Of a stretch of DNA of 64,000 bases, positions 44,220 through 53,322 are shown in pieces. Below the pieces are notes generated by a model that did not search any database, was not told where the DNA came from, and worked only from the letters and a program-made list of their open reading frames with translations. The stretch spans positions 55,497 through 119,496 of the forward strand of contig NZ_JAADZW010000017.1 in the NCBI RefSeq assembly GCF_010645065.1, given 5' to 3'. How positions within the stretch are numbered: position 1 is the stretch's first letter; each line of letters starts with the position of its first letter. This DNA comes from Flavobacterium fluviatile. Its GTDB lineage: Bacteria > Bacteroidota > Bacteroidia > Flavobacteriales > Flavobacteriaceae. A program made the translations under genes and the position numbers.

Positions 44220-44979
44220 ATGTTTTTTTTAAGTAAATAATCATAAGATAATTTTATTGATATCGGGATTAATAGAGCAATAATTATATACAATAATCTC
44301 CAATAATTATTAACTACCAACAAATTAAAGTTTGATAATAATTCAATTGGCATTTTGTAGATCTCAATCTGGATAAAAGTAATTAACTTGAATGAAAGGA
44401 AATGAAGTGCTAAAATAATTAAGGTGTTTTTTCGTATATAATCCAAATAAACTTTAGTAAGTCTAAAGTTGGAAATTAAGCCCGAAAGATAATAGATAAT
44501 AATTAATCCCATAAATGATGAGAGTACAAATAAAAAAATATTAGGATAAATTAATTCTTAAATTAATTTCTGGTCTAAATATTTTATTTATTAAGAATAA
44601 GGAAACCAGCGAGCCTATTGCTAATTTTAAATTTACTATTTTAAAAGATTAAATTTATTTATGATAATTCTGAAAGAAAAAACAAACTCGAAGTAAATAC
44701 AACATTATAATTACCGTAGTTAAAATTCAAAATTGACAATTTCATGATGTATATTAATGTCTGAAATAAGGAAGTAATAGATTCTTAAATAATTTTTTTA
44801 ATAATGATAGAATAGGTAAATCAATATTATTGATAAAAAGTAACCTGAAATTATAAAAAATAAAGGAACATGAAATAACTAAATATAGTTGGTAAATACA
44901 TTCCACTATGACCATACCCAATTAGTATAATCCCTAAAGCTTTTGAAACATCAATTTTAGTATCTCTTACTTTATTCAC
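44201..44979 (-). pseudogene. Decayed acyltransferase-3 (OatA/WcaF-neighbour type) gene
   Basis: The region between two transferase genes looks empty, but the minus strand reads VRDTKIDVSKALGIILIGYG from a GTG at 44979 overlapping the upstream stop. After one frameshift near 44880 it continues HVPLFFIISGYFLS, the invariant opening of acyltransferase-3 membrane proteins. The frame then breaks with several stops. An intact C-terminal piece of 103 codons (ATG 44512 to 44201) has three hydrophobic helices and ILALHFLSFKLI, typical of the family's last part. The middle third is eroded and shortened. The original protein would have O-acetylated the glycan at the membrane. Confidence 0.82.
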
Positions 44980-46186
44980 TAATTTTCTTTTTGATCTTAT
45001 TATTTAATACTCCAATAATATTGCTCCATAAAAAAGATTCTGAAAAATTTAATCTAGAATCAAGTCTCTTATTTATGATTTGTGAATCCTTAAGCACCCG
45101 GTTAATTTCATTACTTATAAAAGCAGGGGTTTCTTCTATCAATATCCTGCCATTTTCATCATTATTGCAAATATCACCTATGAACCCAGTTTTTGTACTT
45201 AAAATATAATTTCCAAAACTAAAAGCTTCCATCATAGAAATTCCAAAAGATTCATATCTAGAAGTACTTATAAATATTTTTGACCTATTATAAATATTAA
45301 ACAGCTCTATTCTATCATTGATATTGCCTTTAAAGATTATCTTGTCTTTTAGTAAAGGATAATTTTTAAAGAAATTTTCTAAATATTTATAAAAATCAGC
45401 TTCAATATGTCCAATTAAAAAAACTTTCCAATCTTGTAAGTCTACATTAACTAATGATTCTAATAATAATTCTGTGTTCTTTTGAAAAGTTCCCAATCTG
45501 CCTACGGCAACAACTATATTTTCTTTTTCTTCATAATTCAACTGTTTGATCTTATTTTCCTTTAAAAATAAGTCATCTATACCATTTGGGAGATAAATAC
45601 ACTTTTTAACTAAATTTTTGTCAACAGTCCCAATTGATTTCACAGAATCTTTTGTTTCATTCGATAAAACATCTAATTTTTTTATGCAAACATATCTTAA
45701 TAACCTTAAAACTGCGTTTTTAAATGGATTAGAAACGTAATTTGTATCTCTTAAGCTTTCGAAATCTGATAGAGAAGCATCCATTTTCAAAAACAAGGTG
45801 CCTTTTGGATTTCTTAACTTGTATATAACACCAAAAAGAAAAGACTCAGGAGTAAAGTGATATAAGTTAAGAACATCAATATCCTTTGAATTTTTAGTCA
45901 AATATTTAAGTACTGATTTCTGAAATGAAAAAAACTTTCCTTCATAGTCAATAAATTCAATTTTTAACCCCTTAACTACAGTATCCAAATTACTATAGCT
46001 ATTATCTAATACAGAAATATAGTCTTGCTGACCAATTTCTCTGTAGATTTCTTCTGTGTTTTTATAACATACCAAGGTTGAATCATAACCATATAACTTA
46101 TGCATATAATATGGTATCATTCCAACATCCTTCACCAAATGAATGTTTGTTGCAGGATAAAATAAAGTAACAAACTTTTTACCCAT
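44972..46186 (-). CDS. Glycosyltransferase family 4 (GT-B)
   Basis: GT-B protein of 404 residues. The donor domain is clear: NIVVAVGRLGTFQKNTELLL (about 222-241), VFLIGHIEADFYKYLE, then EX7E in SRYESFGISMMEAFSFGN. The N-terminal domain (VTLFYPATNIHLVKDVGMIP) is divergent and lacks the GG motif. The start overlaps the upstream gene by 8 bp. Substrate unknown. Confidence 0.83.
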   Translation of the reverse strand: MGKKFVTLFYPATNIHLVKDVGMIPYYMHKLYGYDSTLVCYKNTEEIYREIGQQDYISVLDNSYSNLDTVVKGLKIEFIDYEGKFFSFQKSVLKYLTKNSKDIDVLNLYHFTPESFLFGVIYKLRNPKGTLFLKMDASLSDFESLRDTNYVSNPFKNAVLRLLRYVCIKKLDVLSNETKDSVKSIGTVDKNLVKKCIYLPNGIDDLFLKENKIKQLNYEEKENIVVAVGRLGTFQKNTELLLESLVNVDLQDWKVFLIGHIEADFYKYLENFFKNYPLLKDKIIFKGNINDRIELFNIYNRSKIFISTSRYESFGISMMEAFSFGNYILSTKTGFIGDICNNDENGRILIEETPAFISNEINRVLKDSQIINKRLDSRLNFSESFLWSNIIGVLNNKIKKKISE

Positions 46187-47489
46187 TTTTTGATATAGAA
46201 GTAAGTTGTTGCTTTAGGAGACATTTAAAATAAGTAATTGACGAGTATTTTTTGTTTTTCTCTACTAACAATTTAATTTTATCTAGTGTAGAAATATTTC
46301 CAAACAAATTGGAACATCTATTTTTATAATCTTCAACTAATTTATCTGAAAAATCAACTACTAAAGAGAAATCATCTTTAATTTTTTTCTCAGGAAATAA
46401 ATGATTTAAAATCATTTTTTCAAAACTTAAGACTATATTTTTTGCTGCATAACTATTTAACACTTTAGTTCTTGCTTTTTTTGCAAACCGTTTCCTTAGA
46501 TCAGTATCAGTATATAAAGAACCTAAAGCCTTAGAAATTTCTGACTTTAATCTTGGCACAACATACCCATTAGCTCCGCTGTCTACCAATTCAATTTGAG
46601 CATTATCCTTATCTGGAGTACTAATTGTAACAATTGGCACTTCAGACAGCATAGCTTCTGCTAGAACCATTCCAAAACTTTCACCTATATTGCTGCCTGC
46701 CAAAAATACATCAAGACTCTTATAATATTTTAGCAACAATTTTAGATCACTTGAAGTTTCAAAAATTATTAATTTTTCTAATATATTTAATCTTTTAGCA
46801 TGTTCTTTTATTTTAGGTGTAGCACCAACCAATAAAAATCTTGCATTTTCTTTTGTCTTCGAAAACTCAGCAAAACCATCTAAAGTAATCAAATCGAATT
46901 TATGATCATCTGCACGACCAATTCTTCCAACAATAAAATTCCTTAATAAATTATTTTCTTTTTTAAATAAAAATATCTCATTTTCAGTAGGAGCAAGAGA
47001 CTGTAAATGCTCAACATCGACTGGATTAGGTAAGACTTTTCTTTTATCACCATAATTATCTAGCATTTTTTTATCGAGATCCATTCTTCTAACAAGAATC
47101 ATTTTTGATACGTATAAATCATAGTCTATTAATTTATAAAACTCTGAATTATCAAAATATCCAAAAACATTCGTTTGCACAACCACCTTTGGTTTGTTTT
47201 TCTCTACTAAACTAAATATTTTTTTATCTAAAGTTCCATCACCATGCCAGTGAAGAACGTCTGTATTTCTTAAAAGATCTTCAAATTTTGCTAAATCACC
47301 ATTTAAAACAATTACTTCAATACCTAAATCTTGAATTAATTTTACACGTTCACCTCCATTATAAATGGCAACTACTATAACTTCAAACAATTCTTTGTTA
47401 AGATACTTACTATATAACTGCAAAGCATATTCCGTACCGCCGAGACTAAGCTGATTTACAGCTTCTATAATTTTAATTTTTTTTTCCAT
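46179..47489 (-). CDS. Glycosyltransferase family 4 (GT-B)
   Basis: I start at the ATG at 47489 (436 aa), where the conserved N-terminus IKIIEAVNQLSLGGTEYALQ begins; upstream codons overlap the flippase gene and are not family-like. The start codon is followed by nine A. The donor domain has FIVGRIGRADDHKFDLITLD and EX7E in NIGESFGMVLAEAMLSEVP. A C-terminal extension of about 70 residues (ending LLKQQLTSISKNG) is helical and unassigned. Confidence 0.84.
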   Translation of the reverse strand: MEKKIKIIEAVNQLSLGGTEYALQLYSKYLNKELFEVIVVAIYNGGERVKLIQDLGIEVIVLNGDLAKFEDLLRNTDVLHWHGDGTLDKKIFSLVEKNKPKVVVQTNVFGYFDNSEFYKLIDYDLYVSKMILVRRMDLDKKMLDNYGDKRKVLPNPVDVEHLQSLAPTENEIFLFKKENNLLRNFIVGRIGRADDHKFDLITLDGFAEFSKTKENARFLLVGATPKIKEHAKRLNILEKLIIFETSSDLKLLLKYYKSLDVFLAGSNIGESFGMVLAEAMLSEVPIVTISTPDKDNAQIELVDSGANGYVVPRLKSEISKALGSLYTDTDLRKRFAKKARTKVLNSYAAKNIVLSFEKMILNHLFPEKKIKDDFSLVVDFSDKLVEDYKNRCSNLFGNISTLDKIKLLVEKNKKYSSITYFKCLLKQQLTSISKNG

Positions 47490-49023
47490 TTGGTAAAAAC
47501 AATTTTGATACAAACTTCCTTTCCTCAATTTTGAAGAGAAAAATTAATATAATTTCAAAAATGAGTATGGATATACAAATAAGAAACACAAGAATAATTA
47601 TCCCAAAGGTTCCGCTAAAATAATCTTGAATCGAGAGATACAATGAATAATTTACACCTAAGATCAATAATAGAATTATGTAGAAGAGAATTAATTCTTT
47701 AATCAAACGTTGCCTTTGTTCAACTACTCCAAAGTAAACCATTAAACTGCTAATTATAAATTGTGTAGTTACCCAGGAAATAGGAAAAGTTAGCAAATTA
47801 AAAACTCTAAATAATGAAACATTAAAAATAATTTTAAGAGTATAAGCACCAATAATTATATAAGTAAGTAAATGAATCTTTTTTTGAGCAATAAGAATTT
47901 GTGAATAAACAATATAAATACCTGTTATGAAAATCCCTAAACCATACCATCTTAAGATGCTGCTAATTGGTTCAACATTCTCGGCTTTAAAAGCTCCACG
48001 AAGTAAAACTAAAGTTACAATCTCATGAGGTAAAATCATAAATACTGCCGTCAAAGGAATTATTACTAATGAAATCATTCTAAAATATCGCTGAGTTTCA
48101 TCCACCATATTAACAATTTCTTTTTTAACGTATGCCAAAGCAAGAACTGGTGTCAATACAGTGGTAATTACACCAATTAACATATTAATTGGCAAGTCAG
48201 AAAATTTCTTAGCATAGTCTAAAATTGAAATACTTCCTTGTGACATTTTAGATGAAAGCGCTTTTTCAATAACAATATCTGTTTGCGAGAAAATATAATT
48301 TATATAAAAAGGCACTGAAAATAAAATAAATGGTTTTACCAGACTCCATTTAGGCCATAAAACCTTAAATCTATATGCAAATTTTAAATATAATTGCCTA
48401 TAAACAATTACAAGCAATAATATCGAACTGATATAGGAAGAAATAACTAACGAATAAATACCAATAATTGGAGCTAAAAATATTAGAATTACAACGTTTA
48501 AAAGGATTGTAAAAAATGAAAATATGTCTGGCAGATAAAAGGAATTATAGGCATTCAACATAGAACTCCATATATCTGTGACTTCTATAATAAGGAGTGA
48601 AGGCACCAGAAATTTTATCATTAGTAGTAAAACAACTTGTTGCTCTTTAGAAAAACCTGGTGCAAATGCCTGTGCGAATATATTTGGCGTAAAAAAAAGA
48701 AAAAAAGAAAAAATAACGGCAACAAGCAACACTAGAGTAATTAGTGCATCTGTGTATTTAACTAAATCCTCTTTTGAATATTCTTCTCTAAGATGGACAT
48801 ACTTTGCTCTAAACGTTTCATTAATAGGACCAAAAAGCACTTGTATTATTACAGATATTATTACGCCTCCTAAAATCCATGCATCCCTTTCTTCAGATGT
48901 TCCAAAAAATTTAGCAGATAGCATTACTACAAAAAGAGATAATATTGTTTTTAGAAACTTAATTATTCCAAGACCTAAGGAAATTCTTCTATTAGAAGAA
49001 TAAAAAAAATTCAATAATTTCAT
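47473..49023 (-). CDS. wzx: MurJ/Wzx-like lipid-linked oligosaccharide flippase
   Basis: The membrane protein has 516 residues and about 14 hydrophobic segments, the number expected for MOP-superfamily flippases. AKFFGTSEERDAWILGGVI (about 41-59), GPINETFRAKYV and FAQAFAPGFSKEQQ are the pattern of the MurJ/MviN branch rather than the classical RfbX branch. Such proteins in surface-glycan loci translocate undecaprenyl-linked repeat units to the periplasm. It would serve the Wzy-like polymerase 5 kb downstream. Since the cell must have a housekeeping murJ elsewhere, this copy is presumably glycan-specific. Confidence 0.85.
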   Translation of the reverse strand: MKLLNFFYSSNRRISLGLGIIKFLKTILSLFVVMLSAKFFGTSEERDAWILGGVIISVIIQVLFGPINETFRAKYVHLREEYSKEDLVKYTDALITLVLLVAVIFSFFLFFTPNIFAQAFAPGFSKEQQVVLLLMIKFLVPSLLIIEVTDIWSSMLNAYNSFYLPDIFSFFTILLNVVILIFLAPIIGIYSLVISSYISSILLLVIVYRQLYLKFAYRFKVLWPKWSLVKPFILFSVPFYINYIFSQTDIVIEKALSSKMSQGSISILDYAKKFSDLPINMLIGVITTVLTPVLALAYVKKEIVNMVDETQRYFRMISLVIIPLTAVFMILPHEIVTLVLLRGAFKAENVEPISSILRWYGLGIFITGIYIVYSQILIAQKKIHLLTYIIIGAYTLKIIFNVSLFRVFNLLTFPISWVTTQFIISSLMVYFGVVEQRQRLIKELILFYIILLLILGVNYSLYLSIQDYFSGTFGIIILVFLICISILIFEIILIFLFKIEERKFVSKLFLPNGKKN

Positions 49024-49092
49024 TATTGCTTATTGCAAAATTTATAATCCATAAAACTTCAAAATTATATTATTCCCTTAAAATATTCTATG

Positions 49093-49660
49093 TTATAAGT
49101 CTTCTTCTAATTCAATCTTAGGTTTCCACTTCTTTCTTGTGCTAATGAAATATATGGCTGAAGTTGCTTGGAACATCTTTAGGCAAGGAATATAGATGAT
49201 TTAGATTTAGACTCCGTTAATTGCAATATTGTTTCAGCCAATTCAATCATCTTAAATTCATTGGGATTCCCCAAATTTACAGAACATAAAAACTCCTTTT
49301 CAGAATTCATCATTCTTATCATTCCTTCCACTAATTATCTACATATTTAAAAGATCTTGTTTTACTATTATCACCAAATATAGTTATATCCTCAACTTTA
49401 AAGCTTGAACAATAAAATTTGAAACCACTCGCCATCATTTGTATTCATATTAGATCCGTATGTATTGAAAACCTTGGTAATCTTAATATATACCTTATTT
49501 TGCAAATGTCAAATCAACAAACAATGTTTCTGCACAGCGTTTTACCTTCATCATAACATGAATGAAATCTAATAGGATTTACATTTTCCCAATTACTTTC
49601 AAATTGAAGGTATACATAAGGATTTCATCTTTTAGCCAATCCCAAAACATTTATAGCTCA
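49093..49660 (-). pseudogene. Decayed UDP-glucuronate decarboxylase (UXS-type SDR)
   Basis: The 750-bp interval between the co-polymerase and flippase genes has no intact frame, but the minus strand in successive frames reads AINVLGLAKR (from 49657), QFESNWENVNPIRFHSCYDE (about 49590-49535), ITKVFNTYGSNM, VNLGNPNEFKMIELAETILQ, QPYISLAQER and finally KWKPKIELEEDL before TAA at 49093. These are, in order, the segments of UDP-glucuronic acid decarboxylase / dTDP-glucose dehydratase-like SDRs, broken by several frameshifts and stops. The N-terminal NAD-binding third is missing. The rest of the interval (49024-49092 and 49661-49773) shows no gene. Confidence 0.88.
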
Positions 49661-49773
49661 AGGCCTCTTTTTATATTAAGCCCCTTTCAGATTTACTACT
49701 CTCGTTGGAGTCGTGATAACAGAAAATTAACCTAAAATATTTTTTTGCGAATTTACACACAAAAAAATTGAAA

Positions 49774-50841
49774 TTAAAATCCCTTAAATAACTCCTTCAC
49801 AATTAACACCAAAACTGCTAAAAAAGCTGCCAAAAAACCACCAATTATCAATCCTTTTGCTTTCCCAAAACTGTCTTTCTTCAATGGCAAAATAGGCCTG
49901 TCAATTACTTGAATAAGCGGAGTCTCTTTTCGTAAAGTAACTTTAGCTAATTCGGTTTGTTTTACTAATTCAGTCAAAATCGCTGTATTAGCCTGTACAT
50001 CCACCTGTTTACGAGCAGAAGGAGTTCGCCTCACATTAAGTGCAGGATTCAAATTAAAAGTATTGTCATTGGCAACAGCAACGCCGGTAATAGATGCATT
50101 TAATTCACGGCGAATAGAATCTGTTTGCTTATTTAAAATATCCATATTGGCTCTTGCTTTTTTCGTTTTAGTTTCTACATAAAATCTTCCTACCTCTGTC
50201 GCTAATGCTTCACAACAATATTTAGCAAACAATTCATCATTAGAGGTAACATCTATTGAAATAATATCAACTTTTTTATCCTTTTGCCCAACAGTCAAAT
50301 TACTACCTGATAAGTTTTTATATATCACGCCAAAAATACTATCATGAACCCTAGTGAAATAAGTTCGATCTGGTTTGGGGAAAAATTGTATATTTTTCAA
50401 CTTAGGATTCTTTTCCCAACTTTCTCGCCATTTTACATTTTGAATGTACATTTCTGCCAACGAAATAGTTTTATTATTTACAACAACAGGAGTCAATAAA
50501 GTCTGTTCCACCATCTTACGAGATTTAAACAACTCCGTCAAATTAGAACCAGTAAAAATGCTCCCACCACCACCTCCTAAATCAAAACCAAATGAACTTG
50601 CCAATCCTAATGCACTACCTAATCCTCCACCTCCGCTTTTTTCATCCTCTAATGCAAATGACAATGTAGCCGTATAAATTGGTTTTTTACTAAATGAATA
50701 AGCAAGTCCTAATGCTGATCCAATTAATCCTGCTAAAACTATAATTTTCCATTCTGAAAGTAGATAGCACCACCATTCTTTTCCTTTTTGAATTAATTCT
50801 TTTAATGATATTTCGTCGTTAGTGACTGACTTATTATCCAT
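49774..50841 (-). CDS. Wzz/Wzc-like polysaccharide co-polymerase without kinase domain
   Basis: This inner-membrane chain-length-type protein has 355 residues. TM1 is at about 30-50 (WKIIVLAGLIGSALGLAYSF) and TM2 at about 328-350 (GLIIGGFLAAFLAVLVLIVK), with a periplasmic, partly coiled-coil domain between them. Gly/Ser-rich segments (GGGGLGSALGLASSFG, about 70-85, and a second nearby) precede the helical part. A Pro-rich IQVIDRPILPLKKDSFG before TM2 is the PCP signature. There is no C-terminal Walker kinase, unlike the Wzc protein at 59.9 kb. It pairs with the large OPX protein 8 bp upstream. Confidence 0.86.
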   Translation of the reverse strand: MDNKSVTNDEISLKELIQKGKEWWCYLLSEWKIIVLAGLIGSALGLAYSFSKKPIYTATLSFALEDEKSGGGGLGSALGLASSFGFDLGGGGGSIFTGSNLTELFKSRKMVEQTLLTPVVVNNKTISLAEMYIQNVKWRESWEKNPKLKNIQFFPKPDRTYFTRVHDSIFGVIYKNLSGSNLTVGQKDKKVDIISIDVTSNDELFAKYCCEALATEVGRFYVETKTKKARANMDILNKQTDSIRRELNASITGVAVANDNTFNLNPALNVRRTPSARKQVDVQANTAILTELVKQTELAKVTLRKETPLIQVIDRPILPLKKDSFGKAKGLIIGGFLAAFLAVLVLIVKELFKGF

Positions 50842-50849
50842 ATTAATTT

Positions 50850-53279
50850 TTATTTAAAAGCAGTAACAATTAACAATGCCAAACTAGTAATAACACTTCC
50901 AATACTTACCCATTCTCCTGTTGTTAATTTTTTAGTTTCCGGTTTCTCGGGAACAACAATCTGAGAATCCGGAGTAACTTTAGGATAAGACCTAAAGAAT
51001 AAAAAAGAACCAGTTACAGCAGCTTTTCCGTTAGGATAGATAATATAAGCTTTTTTCTTCCATCCCTTACTATCAACTCCACCTACTGCGTTAATATAAT
51101 ATTTGAAACCTTTACCGTTTCTATAAGGAATTTCAGAGTTTAACAAAACATTCCCTGTAACTTTAACCCCTTCATTTAATGTTGTAATTTCAATTTCATC
51201 ATCTGGAAACAAGGTCACATTAGAATAGTGTTCTTTATCTTTTACAATTTTTTTCCAATCTACAGGAATAGTAACATATTTTAAATCCTCTTTTAATTTT
51301 TTTGTAAGATCTTCTTTTAAGGTATCATTTTTAGTCAGGTTCAGATCCACTCTTTCTATTTGATCAATTTGCTCCTGCTTAATAGGTCTCTTAATTTTCA
51401 TCCCCTCTAAGTTAGCAACAGAAGTTAATCCACCAGCCCGCATTACAATATTATAAACAGATTCCTTTTTGTTGGCTAAAACATATTTACCCGGGTAAGC
51501 TACTGCTCCAGTAATTGTTACCATTTGCGGTTTTTCATAAACAGCCATTCTTCTGATGTTGATAACATCAAAAGGTTTCAAAACAAAATTCTTAACCTGC
51601 TCATTATTATCAGCGGTAATTTCCAATTCAACCAACTCAATGCGTTTAGGATTAGTATCATCAATTTCATCAGATTTAATCATTCTGGCAATTTCTACTC
51701 TTTTTGAAGCAGAACCTGTCAAACCTCCAACCTGAACAACTAAATCATTCAATGTCAGATTATCATAATAATCATATTCACCAGGATTTTTCACTTCTCC
51801 ATCAATAGTAACTTTATATTCTTCCCTAAAATCTAAAATTGAATACACTGTCACTTCGTCTTCTCTTTTTAATTCGATATCAGCATTCAAATCTCCGGCT
51901 AAAGCGCTTTCTAAATTTACATTTACTATTTCAGTGGTTAAATCAGATTTTAAACGAATAATTCTGGCTCTTTTGGTATAGGCATCTTCTTTAAGTCCTT
52001 CGGCTCTGGTAATAAGATCTGAAATTCTCATTCCTTCATTATAAGAATAATAATCGGGTCTGAATACTGCTCCTTCTATTTTTATTCGGTTTTCAAATCG
52101 GTTTAAAATTTTAGTGACTCTGAAAACATCTCCTGATTGTGGTACATATGAAGAAAATTCACTTTCATTAATGTCATGAACTTTAAATTCCTTACCCGTT
52201 TTTTGCAGAACATTTACTGATGCAGTATATGCAAATTCATTAAATCCTGAAGCAAAGTTTAATAGATCTGTAAATTTTTCACCTTTTTTCATCTCAAAAA
52301 TTCCGGGTCTCTTAACTTCTCCTTCTACAGTAACTCTTTGTGTATAAACCGGAATTCGTATTACATCGTTTTCTTTTAATGAAACATTATCTGACTGATC
52401 CCCTTTTACTAAAAAACGATAAATATCTATGTTTTTGTAAACTTTATTATTTCTAATCAATTCAATATTTCTGTAACTTCCATTTTTACCCGGCCCACCT
52501 GCTAAGTGTAACGCATTATAGACTGTTGCTAAAGATGAAATAGAATAATTACCTGGCTGTTTTCCTCCTACAATTGTAACTTTAATCGTTCTGATTCTGC
52601 TCAAGCTTACACTTACCTGTGATTGTCCGGATCTTACTGTACTATAAACTCTTGCGATTGCTGATTTAATTTTTTGTGTTGCGGCTTCAATTGTTATCCC
52701 GGAAACAGAAATCTGCCCGACATATTGGATGGCTATTTTACCTTCTACGCTAACCGCAATAGATTGATTAAATTCCTGAACTCCATAAATGCTTACCTGT
52801 AGTTCATCACCGGGTCCTAAAATATAATTTACAGGAGTAGCAAGATTTGAATCAGGTTCAAAATTCAAGGTCGGATTATCAAACAATTCAGAACCAAATA
52901 TTAAAGCATTTACCGAATCTTTAATTTTATTGTTTACAACTTTAATTTGTTCCCTTCCCAAATTCTTTTTTGTCTGATTTGCTTTTTCAGTATTTTTTTT
53001 ATCTGGAACATTTTCTCTTGCAGAAATCTCATTTAATCTTGCTTTCAGTTTCGCAAATTCTGAAGCACTCATTCCTTTTGATAAAGCTAAAGATTCAGCT
53101 TCATCAATTGTCATATTGTTACTTTTTAACTGCGTTCTTATTTTGACTATATCACTTTCAGACAAATAATCCACTTTTACAGTACTTAAATCATTCGATT
53201 TCATGAGATCCTGAGCAATTCCCTGATAAGAAAACAGAAAAGTAAAAAACAAGAAAAGAAGAGCTGTTAAATTTTTCAT
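50850..53279 (-). CDS. Large multi-SLBB outer-membrane polysaccharide export protein (OPX)
   Basis: At 809 residues this is about twice the length of Wza. A signal peptide (MKNLTALLFLFFTFLFSYQG, cleaved near residue 22) precedes a charged helical region (25-130). The Poly_export domain contains YILGPGDELQVSIYG (152-166), and about five or six SLBB-type repeats follow (GGKQPGNYSI, GEVKRPGIFEM, GEVKNPGEYDYYD, GAVAYPGKYVL and similar). A C-terminal hydrophobic stretch (WVSIGSVITSLALLIVTAF) could be the membrane segment. Such proteins form or extend the export channel and interact with the co-polymerase encoded next. It is not a lipoprotein, in contrast to the OPX at 62.4 kb. Confidence 0.9.
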   Translation of the reverse strand: MKNLTALLFLFFTFLFSYQGIAQDLMKSNDLSTVKVDYLSESDIVKIRTQLKSNNMTIDEAESLALSKGMSASEFAKLKARLNEISARENVPDKKNTEKANQTKKNLGREQIKVVNNKIKDSVNALIFGSELFDNPTLNFEPDSNLATPVNYILGPGDELQVSIYGVQEFNQSIAVSVEGKIAIQYVGQISVSGITIEAATQKIKSAIARVYSTVRSGQSQVSVSLSRIRTIKVTIVGGKQPGNYSISSLATVYNALHLAGGPGKNGSYRNIELIRNNKVYKNIDIYRFLVKGDQSDNVSLKENDVIRIPVYTQRVTVEGEVKRPGIFEMKKGEKFTDLLNFASGFNEFAYTASVNVLQKTGKEFKVHDINESEFSSYVPQSGDVFRVTKILNRFENRIKIEGAVFRPDYYSYNEGMRISDLITRAEGLKEDAYTKRARIIRLKSDLTTEIVNVNLESALAGDLNADIELKREDEVTVYSILDFREEYKVTIDGEVKNPGEYDYYDNLTLNDLVVQVGGLTGSASKRVEIARMIKSDEIDDTNPKRIELVELEITADNNEQVKNFVLKPFDVINIRRMAVYEKPQMVTITGAVAYPGKYVLANKKESVYNIVMRAGGLTSVANLEGMKIKRPIKQEQIDQIERVDLNLTKNDTLKEDLTKKLKEDLKYVTIPVDWKKIVKDKEHYSNVTLFPDDEIEITTLNEGVKVTGNVLLNSEIPYRNGKGFKYYINAVGGVDSKGWKKKAYIIYPNGKAAVTGSFLFFRSYPKVTPDSQIVVPEKPETKKLTTGEWVSIGSVITSLALLIVTAFK

Positions 53280-53322
53280 TTTAATTTCTTTGATGCTTTA
53301 AATAATTAATTCAAATTGAATT

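Noticed and set aside
44513..44971. Large regulatory or non-coding RNA region
   Set aside because: Reading the minus strand shows remnants of an acyltransferase-3 gene through most of it, which explains the gap better.
48578..49003. Plus-strand frame of 141 codons inside the flippase gene
   Set aside because: Antisense to a well-supported membrane protein and low in recognisable features.
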